In this document: in pieces, positions 1-12,990 of the stretch | Numbering within the stretch: the first letter of the stretch is position 1 | How the letters are laid out: each line of letters begins with the position of its first letter | NCBI RefSeq assembly: GCF_014904755.1 | Contig: NZ_JACZFQ010000016.1 | Span: forward strand, 37,286 to 101,285 | Length of the DNA: 64,000 nt | Reading direction: 5' to 3' | From: Neoluteolibacter marinus | GTDB lineage: Bacteria > Verrucomicrobiota > Verrucomicrobiia > Verrucomicrobiales > Akkermansiaceae | Position numbers and translations under genes: made by a program | Notes under the pieces: generated by a model | The model's database searches: none | Seen by the model: the letters and a program-made list of their open reading frames with translations, nothing else | What the model was told of the DNA's origin: nothing

Positions 1-2714
1 GGCTTTGCGCCATCCATCGACGGCAGCAGGCGCACCACCGCCTGGCGCTCGGCGAGGTCGGGGGACTTGAGGCCGACGTGTTTGATGTAGCTCATGGCGG
101 CGGCGGCCCGTTCGGTGGCAAGCATGCCGGCAACCTGCGGGCGCAGGGCGGGGGCGTCCTGCTTGAGCATCGCCAGGGCGGTGTCGCCCCACTTTTCCGC
201 CCCGCTGTCTTTCAGGTGGCGGAGCGCGGCGAGCCGCAGGTCGGGGTCGAGCTCCGGGTCGAGTGCTTGCCCGGTCAGGGCAGCGTCGTCGTGCTTCGCG
301 CCGAGAGCGTCGAGCGCGGAGGCGACTTGCTTGGCCAGTTCCTGATTTCCGGACGCCGGGGTGAGGGTCGCGGCGATCCTCGCGACCACGGGGGCTGCGA
401 CCTCCAGGGGTTCAAGCGGCGCGTAGTGGCCGTCGACCGCGTCCAGCGGCTCCCGCGATTTCGCGCTGGCGAGGGCCTCGAGCGCCGCTACGCGGAGCGG
501 GATGGGGGTAGATTCGTTGGCCGCGAAGCGCGCGAGACGGAGAAGCGAGGCTTCGTCACCGATCCGGCGATTGGCGGAGATCGCGCGGCGCAGGGCGGAA
601 GGCCTGGCAGCCCGCCGCGTCTCCAGCATCGAAGCCAGAGCCGGGAAGGCCGGCTGGATTCCGGGGGACTCGTAGATCGCGCGGGCGGCTTCGGCAGCAA
701 CGTAGGGATCCGAATCCAGAAGCAGCCGTTCCAAGGTGTTGATGTGTGGCGCGGGATCGAGACCTGATCCTCCCGCGCCGGAGGTCATGACCTGCCGGAC
801 CTGATCCTGAAGGATATTCCGGATGCCTACGGTCACGGCGAGGCGGACCGATCTCGAAGGGTGGCCGGCGGCCGCCGAAAGGACCTCGGGATCATAGGCT
901 CCGGCCTCCCGCAACGCATGGGCACCGGCGTGGGACAAGTAGCGGTCCTTGTTGTCGTTCTCCGCGAGCATGGTGACGATTTCGGGAAGCAGGATGTTCG
1001 CGCGAAGCCGCCCCACCGAAAGCGCCGCTTGGAGTCGGACCCGGGCCGAAGGGTCGGCGAGAAGCGGGCCGAGGTCCGGAACAGGAGGGCCACAATCACC
1101 CGCCCACTTCGCGGCTTGGGCGCGAATCTCGGGATTGTCGGATTCCGAGAGGCGGCGGAACAGTTTGCCGTCGAAACGCTTTCCCTGCGACAGCGCCCAC
1201 AGCGCGTGGATGCGCGCGAGGAGGGCAGCGTCGGGGGAAGCGGCGACCAGCACCAGTGCATCCCAGCTCTTCCGCTCGGCAAGTTCCCACTGGGCGTCGA
1301 GCCGGACGCGCTGGTCCCGATGGGCGAGGCGCTTGACGAGTTCTACTTCGGTGACCTTCGAGGGGCCCTCTTTCAGGAACGCCGCGACTTCCTTTCTTGT
1401 TGCGCTCCCGGCTTCCTGCGGGTCGTCGATCTTCCAGACCGCTCCCTTGTCGTTGAGCGGATACCCGCCGCCCCAGTCGGCGACGTAGAGCGCGCCGTCG
1501 GGACCGAAATTGCAGCCGGTGAAGGCGGCGCCGCCGGCCATCAGTTGGTCGCCGGCGATCCGGTAGGCGGCACCCTCGGGCTCGAGCTTGAAGGCGTTGA
1601 TCTTTCCCGCCGGGAACTGGGTGAGGAAGAAATGACCGCGGTAGCGTTCGTTGAGGGCGGTGCCGGGATTGTAGGCGAAGCCGCTGGGGCCATCGAGGTA
1701 GAGCGCCAGCGGCGGCAGGATCGACGCCGGGCGGTCGTCGCCGTCGGGAAAGGCGATGCGCTCGGCCATCCACGGGTTGTACTTACCGCCCCGGTATTGG
1801 TAGTAGGCCCGCCAGCCGGTGTCCGAGCCCTCGACGATGTAAAGCAGCCGCTCCTTCTCGCCCTTCTGGTCGGAGTCGTTGTCGACGCCGAAGATGTTGC
1901 CGTGGTCATCGAAGGCGATTTCCTGGACGTTGCGCAGGCCGCGGGCGAAGACCTCGAAATCCGTGCCGTCGGGATTGCAGCGGAGCAGGGCGCCTTCGTG
2001 AGGATAGATCCAGCGGGTCTCGCCGGAGGTGACGTTGGTGCCCTTGTCGCCGATCGTCCAGTAGACCTTGCCGTCGGGTCCGAAGGTCAAGCCGTGCATG
2101 TCGTGCCCGGCGTAGTTGATGTGAAAGCCGAAGCCGTGGGCGAGCGACGTGCGCTCGTCGGCAACGCCGTCGCCGTCGTTGTCGCGCAACTTCCAGAGGT
2201 CGGGGGCGATGGTCGCGTAGACGTCGCCGCGGCGGGCCAGGACGCCGGCGGCGATGCCGGTGACCTCGGTGTTGAAGCCTTCCGCGAAGAGGGTGCTCTT
2301 GTCGGCGACGCCGTCGCCGTCGGTATCGGTCAGGCGGTGGATCTTCTCGCTGTGAAACGTGAGGTCCTTCCAGTCGATGCGACCGTCGCGGTTGTGATCC
2401 TTGACCGAGGGGTGGTTCTTGAATCGGCTGCTGGTGACGTTCCGGTGGAAAAAGTCCCGCTTCTCATCGACCGAGGTGTGCGAAAGATCGTCGGGGATCC
2501 ACCAGGTGACCTCGCGGATGTCGATGTCGGCGACCTTCCGCCGGGTCGTCTCGGTGACAAGGACCGAGCCATCGGTGTCAACCGCCACGGCGACCGGGTT
2601 GGTAATCAGGGGTTCCCGGGCGACCAGCGTGCGGACCAGGCCGTCTTTGCACGGGTAGGACTCGGGCGCCGCCTGGAGAGCGGTCAGCAGCAGGGCAGGG
2701 ATGAAAACCTTCAC
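1..2714 (-). CDS. PVC-type membrane-bound dehydrogenase with HEAT repeats (partial, 3' end outside window)
   Basis: The frame is open from a GTG at 2714 to the left edge, about 904 codons, so the C-terminus is missing. The start gives a short hydrophobic signal (VKVFIPALLLTALQAAP), which suggests export. The first two thirds match the verrucomicrobial/planctomycetal 'putative membrane-bound dehydrogenase' family, a glucose/sorbosone dehydrogenase-like propeller: EGALLRCNPDGTDFEVFA near 1980 and GCNFGPDGALYVADWGGG near 1500. After about 1450 the protein becomes helical Leu/Ala/Arg-rich repeats typical of HEAT repeats. In this family a CxxCH haem-binding segment usually follows; it would lie outside the window, so haem binding is inferred. 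Substrate unknown; sugar or polyol oxidation is the family guess. Confidence 0.85.
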   Translation of the reverse strand, partial: MKVFIPALLLTALQAAPESYPCKDGLVRTLVAREPLITNPVAVAVDTDGSVLVTETTRRKVADIDIREVTWWIPDDLSHTSVDEKRDFFHRNVTSSRFKNHPSVKDHNRDGRIDWKDLTFHSEKIHRLTDTDGDGVADKSTLFAEGFNTEVTGIAAGVLARRGDVYATIAPDLWKLRDNDGDGVADERTSLAHGFGFHINYAGHDMHGLTFGPDGKVYWTIGDKGTNVTSGETRWIYPHEGALLRCNPDGTDFEVFARGLRNVQEIAFDDHGNIFGVDNDSDQKGEKERLLYIVEGSDTGWRAYYQYRGGKYNPWMAERIAFPDGDDRPASILPPLALYLDGPSGFAYNPGTALNERYRGHFFLTQFPAGKINAFKLEPEGAAYRIAGDQLMAGGAAFTGCNFGPDGALYVADWGGGYPLNDKGAVWKIDDPQEAGSATRKEVAAFLKEGPSKVTEVELVKRLAHRDQRVRLDAQWELAERKSWDALVLVAASPDAALLARIHALWALSQGKRFDGKLFRRLSESDNPEIRAQAAKWAGDCGPPVPDLGPLLADPSARVRLQAALSVGRLRANILLPEIVTMLAENDNKDRYLSHAGAHALREAGAYDPEVLSAAAGHPSRSVRLAVTVGIRNILQDQVRQVMTSGAGGSGLDPAPHINTLERLLLDSDPYVAAEAARAIYESPGIQPAFPALASMLETRRAARPSALRRAISANRRIGDEASLLRLARFAANESTPIPLRVAALEALASAKSREPLDAVDGHYAPLEPLEVAAPVVARIAATLTPASGNQELAKQVASALDALGAKHDDAALTGQALDPELDPDLRLAALRHLKDSGAEKWGDTALAMLKQDAPALRPQVAGMLATERAAAAMSYIKHVGLKSPDLAERQAVVRLLPSMDGAK

Positions 2715-2773
2715 GAGGCGCCCATTACGCGGCGGCCGGGGGGGCGGTTGTCAAACCAGATGGGTAGGTTCGC

Positions 2774-3706
<933 letters not shown>

Positions 3707-3850
3707 GGTCATGGGGCTACGGAATGAAATTCACCGGAAATCCGGCCTTGTGCGTTGACGGGTCCGGGGCGGCCTTTTACCTAAGCGCTGCGCGCGAGGG
3801 GCCAAGCGGGAATTTCCGCAATCTCTCGCGGCCACCCGAATCTGCCGCTC

Positions 3851-6628
<2,778 letters not shown>

Positions 6629-6675
6629 GTCCGGCCCCGGATCATCCGCTTCCCGATTTTTTCTAACAATTCCCC

Positions 6676-8079
6676 ATGTCCCTCGACGTCAAAGTCCCCG
6701 CCGCCGGTGAATCCATCACCTCCGCCAATGTCGCCCGCTGGCACAAGCAAGAAGGAGAAAGTGTCCGCAAGGGCGAGGTTCTCGTGACGCTCGAGACCGA
6801 CAAGGTCTCCAGCGAACTCGAAGCGGAAGCGGACGGCGTGCTGCACATCATGGTCGGCGAAGGCGAGGAAGTCGCGATCGGAACCGTGATCGCGAAGCTC
6901 GAGGAAAGCGCAACCGCCGCGCAAGGTGGCGAAGCCCCCGCTGCTCAACCGGCGGCCCCGGTCGAGAAGCCTTCCGCCGTAGGCGAGGTCGTTGAGGTGA
7001 AAGTTCCCGCCGCCGGCGAGTCGATCACCTCCGCGAACGTCGCCAGCTGGCACAAGGGGGACGGCGAACTCGTCAAGAAGGGCGAGGTGCTGGTCACCCT
7101 GGAAACCGACAAGGTCTCCAGCGAACTCGAGGCCGAGGCGTCCGGCACGCTGAAGATCCTGGTTTCAGAAGGCAACGAGGTGTCGATCGGCACCGTGGTC
7201 GCCCGGATTACCGTCGGCGACGCCCCGGCAGCAGCTCCCGCCGCAGCCGCCCCCGCTCCGGCGGCCGCCGAGGCGAAAGCCGCTCCTGCTCCAGTGGAGG
7301 CCCCGAAGCCCCGCACTTTCGAGATGCCCCCGTCGCTCCCGAAGCCGGCTGCCCCGCAGGCCTCTGAAGCCGTTTCAGACGGCCGCACCACCCGCAAGAA
7401 GATGAGCATGCTGCGCCGCAAGATCGCGACGCACCTCGTCAACGCCCAGCAAACCGCGGCGATCCTGACCACCTTCAATGAAGTGGACATGTCCGCCGTG
7501 ATGGGACTGCGCAAGTCGGTCCAGGAGGACTTCGTCAAGAAGCACGGCGTGAAGCTCGGCTTCATGTCCTTCTTCGTCAAAGCCGTGGTGCAAGCATTGA
7601 AGGACGTTCCGCAGGTCAACGGGATGATCGATGGCCAGGACATCGTTCAGAATCACTTCTACGATATCGGCGTCGCCATCGGTACCGACAAGGGCCTGAT
7701 GGTTCCGGTCATCCGCGATGCCGACAAGAAGAGCTTCGCCGAGATCGAGCAGGACATCCTCAACTACGCCATGCGGGCCAAGGAGGGGAAGATCACCATC
7801 GATGACCTGCAAGGCGGCGTTTACACCATCTCCAACGGCGGCACCTACGGTTCGTTGCTCAGCACGCCGATCCTCAACCCGCCACAAAGCGGCATCCTCG
7901 GCATGCACACCATCCAGCAGCGTCCGGTCGCCGTCGACGGCCAGGTGGTCATTCGCCCGATGATGTACCTCGCGATGAGCTACGATCACCGCCTCGTGGA
8001 CGGCAAGGAGGCCGTCACGTTCCTGATCCGCATCAAGGACTGCATCGAGAATCCGACCCGGATGATGCTGGAGATGTGA
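6676..8079 (+). CDS. sucB: Dihydrolipoyllysine-residue succinyltransferase (E2), two lipoyl domains
   Basis: Core acyltransferase of the 2-oxoglutarate dehydrogenase complex, 467 residues. Lipoyl domain 1 (residues 1-77) and lipoyl domain 2 (about 105-180) are near copies, each with [12 protein letters not shown] and lipoyl lysines at about 43 and 146. A long Ala/Pro linker follows (about 181-230), then the catalytic domain (about 231-467) with SYDHRLVDG, giving catalytic His438 and Asp442. E2o proteins usually carry one lipoyl domain and a peripheral subunit-binding domain. Here the latter cannot be recognised: the linker lacks any SPxxRxxAxE-like block. The gene sits directly behind sucA, which supports the 2-oxoglutarate rather than pyruvate assignment. 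Confidence 0.95.
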   Translation: MSLDVKVPAAGESITSANVARWHKQEGESVRKGEVLVTLETDKVSSELEAEADGVLHIMVGEGEEVAIGTVIAKLEESATAAQGGEAPAAQPAAPVEKPSAVGEVVEVKVPAAGESITSANVASWHKGDGELVKKGEVLVTLETDKVSSELEAEASGTLKILVSEGNEVSIGTVVARITVGDAPAAAPAAAAPAPAAAEAKAAPAPVEAPKPRTFEMPPSLPKPAAPQASEAVSDGRTTRKKMSMLRRKIATHLVNAQQTAAILTTFNEVDMSAVMGLRKSVQEDFVKKHGVKLGFMSFFVKAVVQALKDVPQVNGMIDGQDIVQNHFYDIGVAIGTDKGLMVPVIRDADKKSFAEIEQDILNYAMRAKEGKITIDDLQGGVYTISNGGTYGSLLSTPILNPPQSGILGMHTIQQRPVAVDGQVVIRPMMYLAMSYDHRLVDGKEAVTFLIRIKDCIENPTRMMLEM

Positions 8080-8170
8080 AGGCGGCAATGCCCGTTGAAG
8101 TTCGGATGATTTGGAATCCCTGATTCTTCGGGCTTCACGGGGAATCGGGAGCATGGTATGGGCTCGATCC

Positions 8171-8923
8171 ATGAAATTTCCTTTCGTGGTGCTGCTGATG
8201 GTCCTCGCGGGCGCCAGTTTCCACTGTAGCCAGGTGAGCCCATTGCCCGGGCAGTCGGATGAAATCGTGGGCATGTGGGGCGTCCCGGCGCCGGGGGGCG
8301 CGGTGCAGACGGTATCGACCGCTAGCTCGGCCGCCGACCTCAACCGCCGCATCAATCTCAAGGTCGACATGGTGCCGCGTGGCACCCATGGCCGCAGGGT
8401 GGTGAGGCCGATGAAGCCGCGCTACATCACGATCCACTCGACCCAAAACTACTCGGCGGACGCGGAACGTCATTCGCTCGCCCTCAAGCGCGGCGCCCTG
8501 CGCTCGCCGATCCGCCGCGGCGGGAACCGCATCGGCTACCTGATTTGGCATTTCACGGTGGACGACCGCGTCGCGATCCAGCACATGCCGGTCAGCGAGC
8601 AAGGCGAGCACGCGGACTTCGGCGGCCCCGGCAACCGGCTTTCGATCGGGATCGAAATGTGCGAGCACCGTGGCAGCAGTATCAGGACGACGATCGAGCG
8701 CACGGCGATGCTGACCGCGAAGCTGATGCACGACAATGGCATCCCGCTCAGCAACGTGGTTCCGCACTACCACTGGCCGCGTCCCAGCAAAAATCCGCCG
8801 AACAAGAACTGCCCGCATTTCCTTTTGGACAATGGCCGGCCCGGGGCGAAATGGCGGACTTTCCTTGGCAGGGTGAATTACTACTACCGGAATGCCTACC
8901 AGAGCACCGTGGCTGCGCGCTGA
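8171..8923 (+). CDS. N-acetylmuramoyl-L-alanine amidase (Amidase_2 fold), exported
   Basis: A 250-residue exported protein with the Amidase_2/peptidoglycan recognition fold, which cleaves the amide between muramic acid and the stem peptide. The N-terminus MKFPFVVLLMVLAGASFHC is a signal peptide; the cysteine is not in a convincing lipobox (SFHC). Zinc ligands fit H89 (ITIHSTQN), H199 (VVPHYHW) and C214 (NKNCPHFL), the pattern of phage-type and Bacillus amidases. A longer reading begins upstream at 8111, but the ATG at 8171 gives the signal peptide and is preferred. It probably acts in cell-wall turnover. It lies 91 bases after sucB on the same strand, though a functional link is unlikely. Confidence 0.88.
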   Translation: MKFPFVVLLMVLAGASFHCSQVSPLPGQSDEIVGMWGVPAPGGAVQTVSTASSAADLNRRINLKVDMVPRGTHGRRVVRPMKPRYITIHSTQNYSADAERHSLALKRGALRSPIRRGGNRIGYLIWHFTVDDRVAIQHMPVSEQGEHADFGGPGNRLSIGIEMCEHRGSSIRTTIERTAMLTAKLMHDNGIPLSNVVPHYHWPRPSKNPPNKNCPHFLLDNGRPGAKWRTFLGRVNYYYRNAYQSTVAAR

Positions 8924-8927
8924 ATCC

Positions 8928-9335
8928 ATGGCGACATCACGTGAGCCCTCGCATGGCAGCCCGGGCAACCGGGAGGTGATGCTCGACCCTGCGACCTTCT
9001 ACGTCTGCCAGCGGTGCACCGCGTGCTGCAAGTGGCCCGGTGATGTCCGGATCGAAGAGGACGAGATTGCCCCGATCGCGGCCTTTCTTGGAATGAGCGA
9101 GGATGACTTCATCGGCCGCTACACACGTCTCAGGACGAACCGCAACGGCCTCTCGTTGATCGAAAAGGAGAACCACGAGTGCATCATGCTGGAAGACGGC
9201 GGCTGCCGCATCCATACGGTCAAGCCCGAGCAGTGCGCGGGTTTCCCGAACAAGTGGAACTTCCCCGGATGGCGGAACGTTTGCGAGGCCGTGCCCATCC
9301 CGATGGCGGAGGCGCGGGAGAAGGGTTGGGTCTGA
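8928..9335 (+). CDS. YkgJ-family zinc/iron-chelating cysteine-cluster protein
   Basis: A small cytoplasmic protein (135 residues) of the YkgJ/CxxCxxCC family. The N-terminal cluster is C27xxC30xxC33C34 (VCQRCTACCKW), followed by C85, C93 (GGCRIH), C103 (EQCAGFP) and C119, eight cysteines in the family pattern that bind a metal, probably iron or zinc. The function of the family is not firmly known. Starts at 8928 (MATSREP) and 8979 (MLDPATF) are both possible; the first follows the amidase stop by only 4 bases, which suggests coupling. Confidence 0.88.
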   Translation: MATSREPSHGSPGNREVMLDPATFYVCQRCTACCKWPGDVRIEEDEIAPIAAFLGMSEDDFIGRYTRLRTNRNGLSLIEKENHECIMLEDGGCRIHTVKPEQCAGFPNKWNFPGWRNVCEAVPIPMAEAREKGWV

Positions 9336-9341
9336 GGGCAC

Positions 9342-9376
9342 GAAAAGGCCCGGGACGCGGATGCATGCCGGGCCTC
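9342..9376 (-). terminator. Rho-independent terminator of the PEP-CTERM gene
   Basis: An 8-bp perfect stem, AGGCCCGG (9346-9353) with CCGGGCCT (9368-9375). On the minus strand it is followed by four T residues. It lies just past the stop of the PEP-CTERM gene. Confidence 0.75.
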
Positions 9377-9392
9377 CTGAAGCGTCGCCGGT

Positions 9393-10178
9393 TCAGCGAC
9401 GACGGCGAATCAATGCGATCAATCCAAAGGCTCCGAGGAGCGCGGTGGCAGGTTCCGGAACGGTAACCGCTGCCCAGGAAGTTCCGACCCGGAGTTCGTC
9501 CAGGTTGCCCGCAGGGGATCCGCTGGCGCCTCGAAGCAAGAACTGGGTGATCCCTGCGAGATCGTTTCCACCGCTTGCGGTGAGGGTTGCCGACGGGGCG
9601 GTTTCGTCACCGAAAAACGAATTACTGGGATTGATCCAAAGTTGTGAGACATCGTCCCCCGTGCCCGAGTTGAAGGTGTAGGAACCTACCAGGAAAATGG
9701 TCGTGTTCAGTGCGAACTCGGTCGAGTCATAGCTGACGGTGGATCCCGATGACCGGTTTGCGAGACCGATCTGGAAACCGGATCCCGATGCCTGGAGGAA
9801 AACAGGCGCGCCGTAGTTGGTGTTGCCGGTGGCAAGGGCAAATGAATAGGTCGCGGAGGTCGGGGCGGAGCTGAGTTGGAACGCGAAGGAATAGTAGACC
9901 GTTCCCGCCGTGAAACTATCCAGCGATCCGATGGCTTCCTGGAAGTTCCCGCCGGGAAAGGAGACCATGTTTCCGCTCGAGGCCTGCAACCCCGCGACGG
10001 AGAGATTTCCCGACACGACCGTTGGTGCCGTCCCCGAGTTCAGTGGAGCCCAGTCGGCAGCCGCCTCCAAGGTCGTCCCTGCCGTGTAATCGAAACCGTC
10101 GTAGGTAATGGCCGCAAAAGAGGCCGAAGTCACCGAGAGGAAAGCGAAGGGGAAACAAAGGGAGGACCGGAGGTTCAT
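9393..10178 (-). CDS. PEP-CTERM sorting domain protein
   Basis: A 261-residue exported protein. Residues 1-22 form a signal peptide (cleavage near ASFAAITYDGFDY). The body is Ser/Thr/Gly-rich and beta-like, resembling the concanavalin/LamG-like domains common in verrucomicrobial surface proteins. The C-terminus is a canonical exosortase signal: VPEPATALLGAFGLIALIRRRR shortened here to the VPEP motif, a hydrophobic helix and an RRRR tail. Proteins of this class are processed by an exosortase (EpsH/XrtA-type) and often released with exopolysaccharide; no exosortase is in the window. A terminator follows. Specific function unknown. Confidence 0.9.
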   Translation of the reverse strand: MNLRSSLCFPFAFLSVTSASFAAITYDGFDYTAGTTLEAAADWAPLNSGTAPTVVSGNLSVAGLQASSGNMVSFPGGNFQEAIGSLDSFTAGTVYYSFAFQLSSAPTSATYSFALATGNTNYGAPVFLQASGSGFQIGLANRSSGSTVSYDSTEFALNTTIFLVGSYTFNSGTGDDVSQLWINPSNSFFGDETAPSATLTASGGNDLAGITQFLLRGASGSPAGNLDELRVGTSWAAVTVPEPATALLGAFGLIALIRRRR

Positions 10179-10277
10179 GACTGGAGGTGGTTTTTAAAAC
10201 GACAAGCCCGCATCGGAGCAGTTCAGGTGCCACGGGTGAAGCCGTTTTTGCGCCTTGTGACGAAAGCGTTGCGCTGA

Positions 10278-10320
10278 AAACGAGACCGGCTTCCCGCCAA
10301 GGAGGCAGGAAGCCGGTCGA
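10278..10320 (-). terminator. Rho-independent terminator of ilvBN
   Basis: An 11-bp perfect stem, GACCGGCTTCC (10284-10294) with GGAAGCCGGTC (10308-10318), 13-base loop. On the minus strand it is followed by TCGTTTTC. It sits 24 bases beyond the ilvN stop. Confidence 0.8.
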
Positions 10321-10344
10321 AATCCGATCGTTGCAGGACGACGG

Positions 10345-10887
10345 TCAGGTCGCCTGCTCGCCGCGGGCCATCACCACCTTGCCGGTGCGGACCGTTTCGA
10401 TGATCTCGAACTGGGAGAACATGACCACCGCGGCGTCGATCTTCACGGTGTCGCCGGTGATCATGACGATCATCGACACCGGGGTCAGATCGACGGTTTT
10501 GCCGGTGAAATGCTCGGTGATCTGCAGCGCTTGCGAACGTTCGGCCGGCGAGCACTGGATCTTGATCATGATCATCTCCTTGGTCACCGAGTCGTCCGAG
10601 GTGTGCTCGAAGCAATGGATGACATCGATCAGCTTGGAGACCTGCTTGATGATCTGGTCGAGGCCCTGCGGGTCGCCGCTGATGCCGATGGTCATCCGCG
10701 AGAAGTTCGCGTTGCGGCCTTCGGAGACCACGAGCGAGTCGATGTTGAAGCCGCGCCGGGAAAACACCTGGCAGATGCGCATGAGAACTCCGGGCTCGTT
10801 GTTGACGAGGATCGAAAGCGTATGGGTCGGGCCTTGGGCCTTGGCGGGGATATCCACGGGCGTGTCGGTGGTGATGATGGATTTCAC
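10345..10887 (-). CDS. ilvN: Acetolactate synthase small (regulatory) subunit
   Basis: Regulatory subunit that gives valine feedback and activates the catalytic IlvB subunit in branched-chain amino acid synthesis. An ACT domain occupies about residues 18-95 (THTLSILVNNEPGVLMRI, RRGFNIDSL), then the C-terminal domain found in IlvH/IlvN. The start is inferred as GTG at 10887 (VKSIITTDTPVD), giving 180 residues; no ATG fits before the ACT domain and no clear Shine-Dalgarno is visible. It follows ilvB on the same strand after a 104-base spacer with a strong stem-loop and is closed by a terminator. Confidence 0.93.
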   Translation of the reverse strand: MKSIITTDTPVDIPAKAQGPTHTLSILVNNEPGVLMRICQVFSRRGFNIDSLVVSEGRNANFSRMTIGISGDPQGLDQIIKQVSKLIDVIHCFEHTSDDSVTKEMIMIKIQCSPAERSQALQITEHFTGKTVDLTPVSMIVMITGDTVKIDAAVVMFSQFEIIETVRTGKVVMARGEQAT

Positions 10888-10940
10888 GGAAAGGGAAGAG
10901 GACAGAGGTAATTCGTGCAAGAAGATGACGGGGCCGGGCC

Positions 10941-10970
10941 AGGGAGGAGGGCACTGGAGCCCTCCACCCT
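10941..10970 (-). other. Stem-loop between ilvB and ilvN
   Basis: A 12-bp stem with one mismatch and a 6-base loop; the inner 7 bp (10946-10952 with 10959-10965) pair perfectly. No T-run follows on the minus strand, so it is not a standard terminator. It could be an RNA-processing or stability element that sets the ratio of the two subunits; this is inference. Confidence 0.6.
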
Positions 10971-10991
10971 GTGGCCGTGCCCGGGGCCGGC

Positions 10992-12719
10992 TCAGGTCGA
11001 ACCGACCGGCTTGGCCATCTTGGACTTCGGCGCCTCGGTGATCATGTCCTCGAGGGCGGCCCCGGCGGGTATCATCGGGAAGACGTTGTCGGTCTTCACG
11101 CACTCGGCGTGGATCAGGATCGGGCCGTCGTTGTAGGCGAGCGCCTTCTCGAGCTGCTTGGTGACGTCCGCCGGGCGCTTGATGTAGACCGAGGGGATGC
11201 CGTAGGCGGCGGCCAGCTTGCAGAAGTCCGGGTTGCCGACGAGGTCCACACCGGAGGTGCGGTCCTCGTAGAACAGCTCCTGCCACTGGCGGACCATGCC
11301 GAGGTAGTGGTTGTTGAGGACGACGATCTTGATCGGCAGCTTGTGGATCTGCGCCGTCGCGAGTTCGAACAGGGTCATCTGGAAGCCGCCGTCGCCGGAG
11401 ATCGAGATGACGGTCTTCTCCGGATGGGCGAGTTGCGCGCCGATGGCGGCCGGGAAACCGAAGCCCATGGTGCCGGCGCCACCCGAGGAGAGCCAATGGA
11501 ACGACTCGTGGTTGCGGTAGAACTGGGCCGCCCACATCTGGTGCTGGCCGACGTCGGTGGAGACGATCGCCTTGCCTTCGGTGAGCTGGTAGAGCTCGTC
11601 GATCACCTGCTGCATCCGCAGGCCGCCCTGCTTCTTGTAGCCGAGCGGGAACTTCTTCTTGTAGCCGTCGAGCTTGGTCAGCCAATCGGCGGTTTCGAGC
11701 GGGCCGATCTTTTCGTTGATCTCCGTGAGCGCGGCCTTGGCGTCGCCGACGATCATGACGTCGGGCTTGATCATCTTGCCGGCTTCGGCGGGATCGATGT
11801 CGATGTGGATGATCTTGGCGTCCTTGCAGAACTTGGAAGGCTGGCCGATGATGCGGTCATCGAAGCGCGAACCGATGCTGAGCAGCAGGTCGCACTCGAT
11901 CATCGCCTTGTTGGCGTAGGCGGTGCCATGCATACCGAGCATGCCCAGCGAAAGCGGGTGCGTTTCCGGGAACACGCCCTTGCCGAGCAAGGTGGTGGTG
12001 ACCGGTGCGTTGAGGGTTTCGGCAAGGTATCGCAGTTCCTTGTCGGCGCGGGCGATCATGCAGCCCTGGCCGGCGAGGATCACCGGGCGTTTCGCGCTGG
12101 CGATCAGGGCGGCGGCTTCCTTGACCGCGTCGTGGTCGATCTTGAAGTCCGACTCCGGGTTGTAGCCCGGCAAGTCGAAGGGAGCCTTCATGTCGCCGGA
12201 GAAGGGGCCTTGCGAGATGTCCTTCGGAATGTCGATCAGCACCGGACCGGGGCGGCCGGTGGTGGCGATGTGGTAGGCTTCACGGGCAATCCGGGGCAGC
12301 GCATTGGTGTCCTTGCACAGGTAGTTGTGCTTCACCACCGGAATGGTGATACCGAAGATGTCGGCCTCCTGGAAGGCGTCCTTGCCGAGCATCCAGGTCA
12401 CGGTCTGACCGGAGATGACGATCATCGGGACCGAGTCCATCATCGCGGTCATCAGGCCGGTCACGGTGTTGCCGGCACCGGGGCCGGAGGTGACGAGGAC
12501 GGCGGCCGGCTTGCCGGTGGCGCGGGCGTAGCCGTCGGCCATGTGGACCGCTCCTTGCTCGTGGCGGACCAGGATGAACTTCATCTTGGTCTTGACCGTT
12601 TCCAGCGCGTCGAAGATGGGAATCGCCGCTCCACCGGAGTAGCCGAAAATGTACTCGATGCCGAGGTCGTCGAGTGTTTTGATGAGCGCTTGGGCGCCGT
12701 CGATCTTGCTCTTGGCCAT
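10992..12719 (-). CDS. ilvB: Acetolactate synthase large (catalytic) subunit
   Basis: ThDP- and FAD-dependent enzyme that condenses pyruvate to acetolactate (or acetohydroxybutyrate), the first common step to valine, leucine and isoleucine. It has 575 residues, the usual length. The catalytic glutamate lies in [15 protein letters not shown] near residue 50; the ThDP-binding block runs from GDGGFQM to [10 protein letters not shown] near residues 430-465. The start is ATG at 12719 ([16 protein letters not shown]); the open frame continues upstream without homology. It heads an ilvB-ilvN operon. The 210 bases upstream carry no stop-to-start overlap with other genes and probably hold the promoter, but no clear element or T-box was seen. 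Confidence 0.97.
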   Translation of the reverse strand: MAKSKIDGAQALIKTLDDLGIEYIFGYSGGAAIPIFDALETVKTKMKFILVRHEQGAVHMADGYARATGKPAAVLVTSGPGAGNTVTGLMTAMMDSVPMIVISGQTVTWMLGKDAFQEADIFGITIPVVKHNYLCKDTNALPRIAREAYHIATTGRPGPVLIDIPKDISQGPFSGDMKAPFDLPGYNPESDFKIDHDAVKEAAALIASAKRPVILAGQGCMIARADKELRYLAETLNAPVTTTLLGKGVFPETHPLSLGMLGMHGTAYANKAMIECDLLLSIGSRFDDRIIGQPSKFCKDAKIIHIDIDPAEAGKMIKPDVMIVGDAKAALTEINEKIGPLETADWLTKLDGYKKKFPLGYKKQGGLRMQQVIDELYQLTEGKAIVSTDVGQHQMWAAQFYRNHESFHWLSSGGAGTMGFGFPAAIGAQLAHPEKTVISISGDGGFQMTLFELATAQIHKLPIKIVVLNNHYLGMVRQWQELFYEDRTSGVDLVGNPDFCKLAAAYGIPSVYIKRPADVTKQLEKALAYNDGPILIHAECVKTDNVFPMIPAGAALEDMITEAPKSKMAKPVGST

Positions 12720-12930
12720 GTGAAAATGGGGTTCGCGACGGGAAGTAGGTGTGAATCCCGGGTCTTGCAATGCGAAAATTGCCGTTTTTGAGGGAAGTTG
12801 GGGTTTTTGTGAGTGTTGCTTTGCGAAAAAACGATCGATTTCTGACAAAGGGTGGTTCGGGGATGGGGTGAGTGATCGGATTTTGGTGGTTCCCGGGCGG
12901 CATCGCGTCGGGGCATGCAGCCGGTCCCCA

Positions 12931-12960
12931 CAAAAAACGCCCGCCGGGTAGGCGGGCGTC
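12931..12960 (-). terminator. Rho-independent terminator of the sugar dehydrogenase gene
   Basis: A 9-bp perfect stem, ACGCCCGCC (12937-12945) with GGCGGGCGT (12951-12959), loop of 5. On the minus strand it runs into six T residues. It separates the sugar dehydrogenase gene from ilvB. Confidence 0.88.
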
Positions 12961-12990
12961 ACGGGAGCTTCTCGGCTCGAGGGATGCGGT

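Noticed and set aside
12720..12930. T-box or other leader riboswitch upstream of ilvB
   Set aside because: No T-box sequence, specifier stem or terminator/antiterminator pair could be found; the hairpin there belongs to the upstream gene's terminator.
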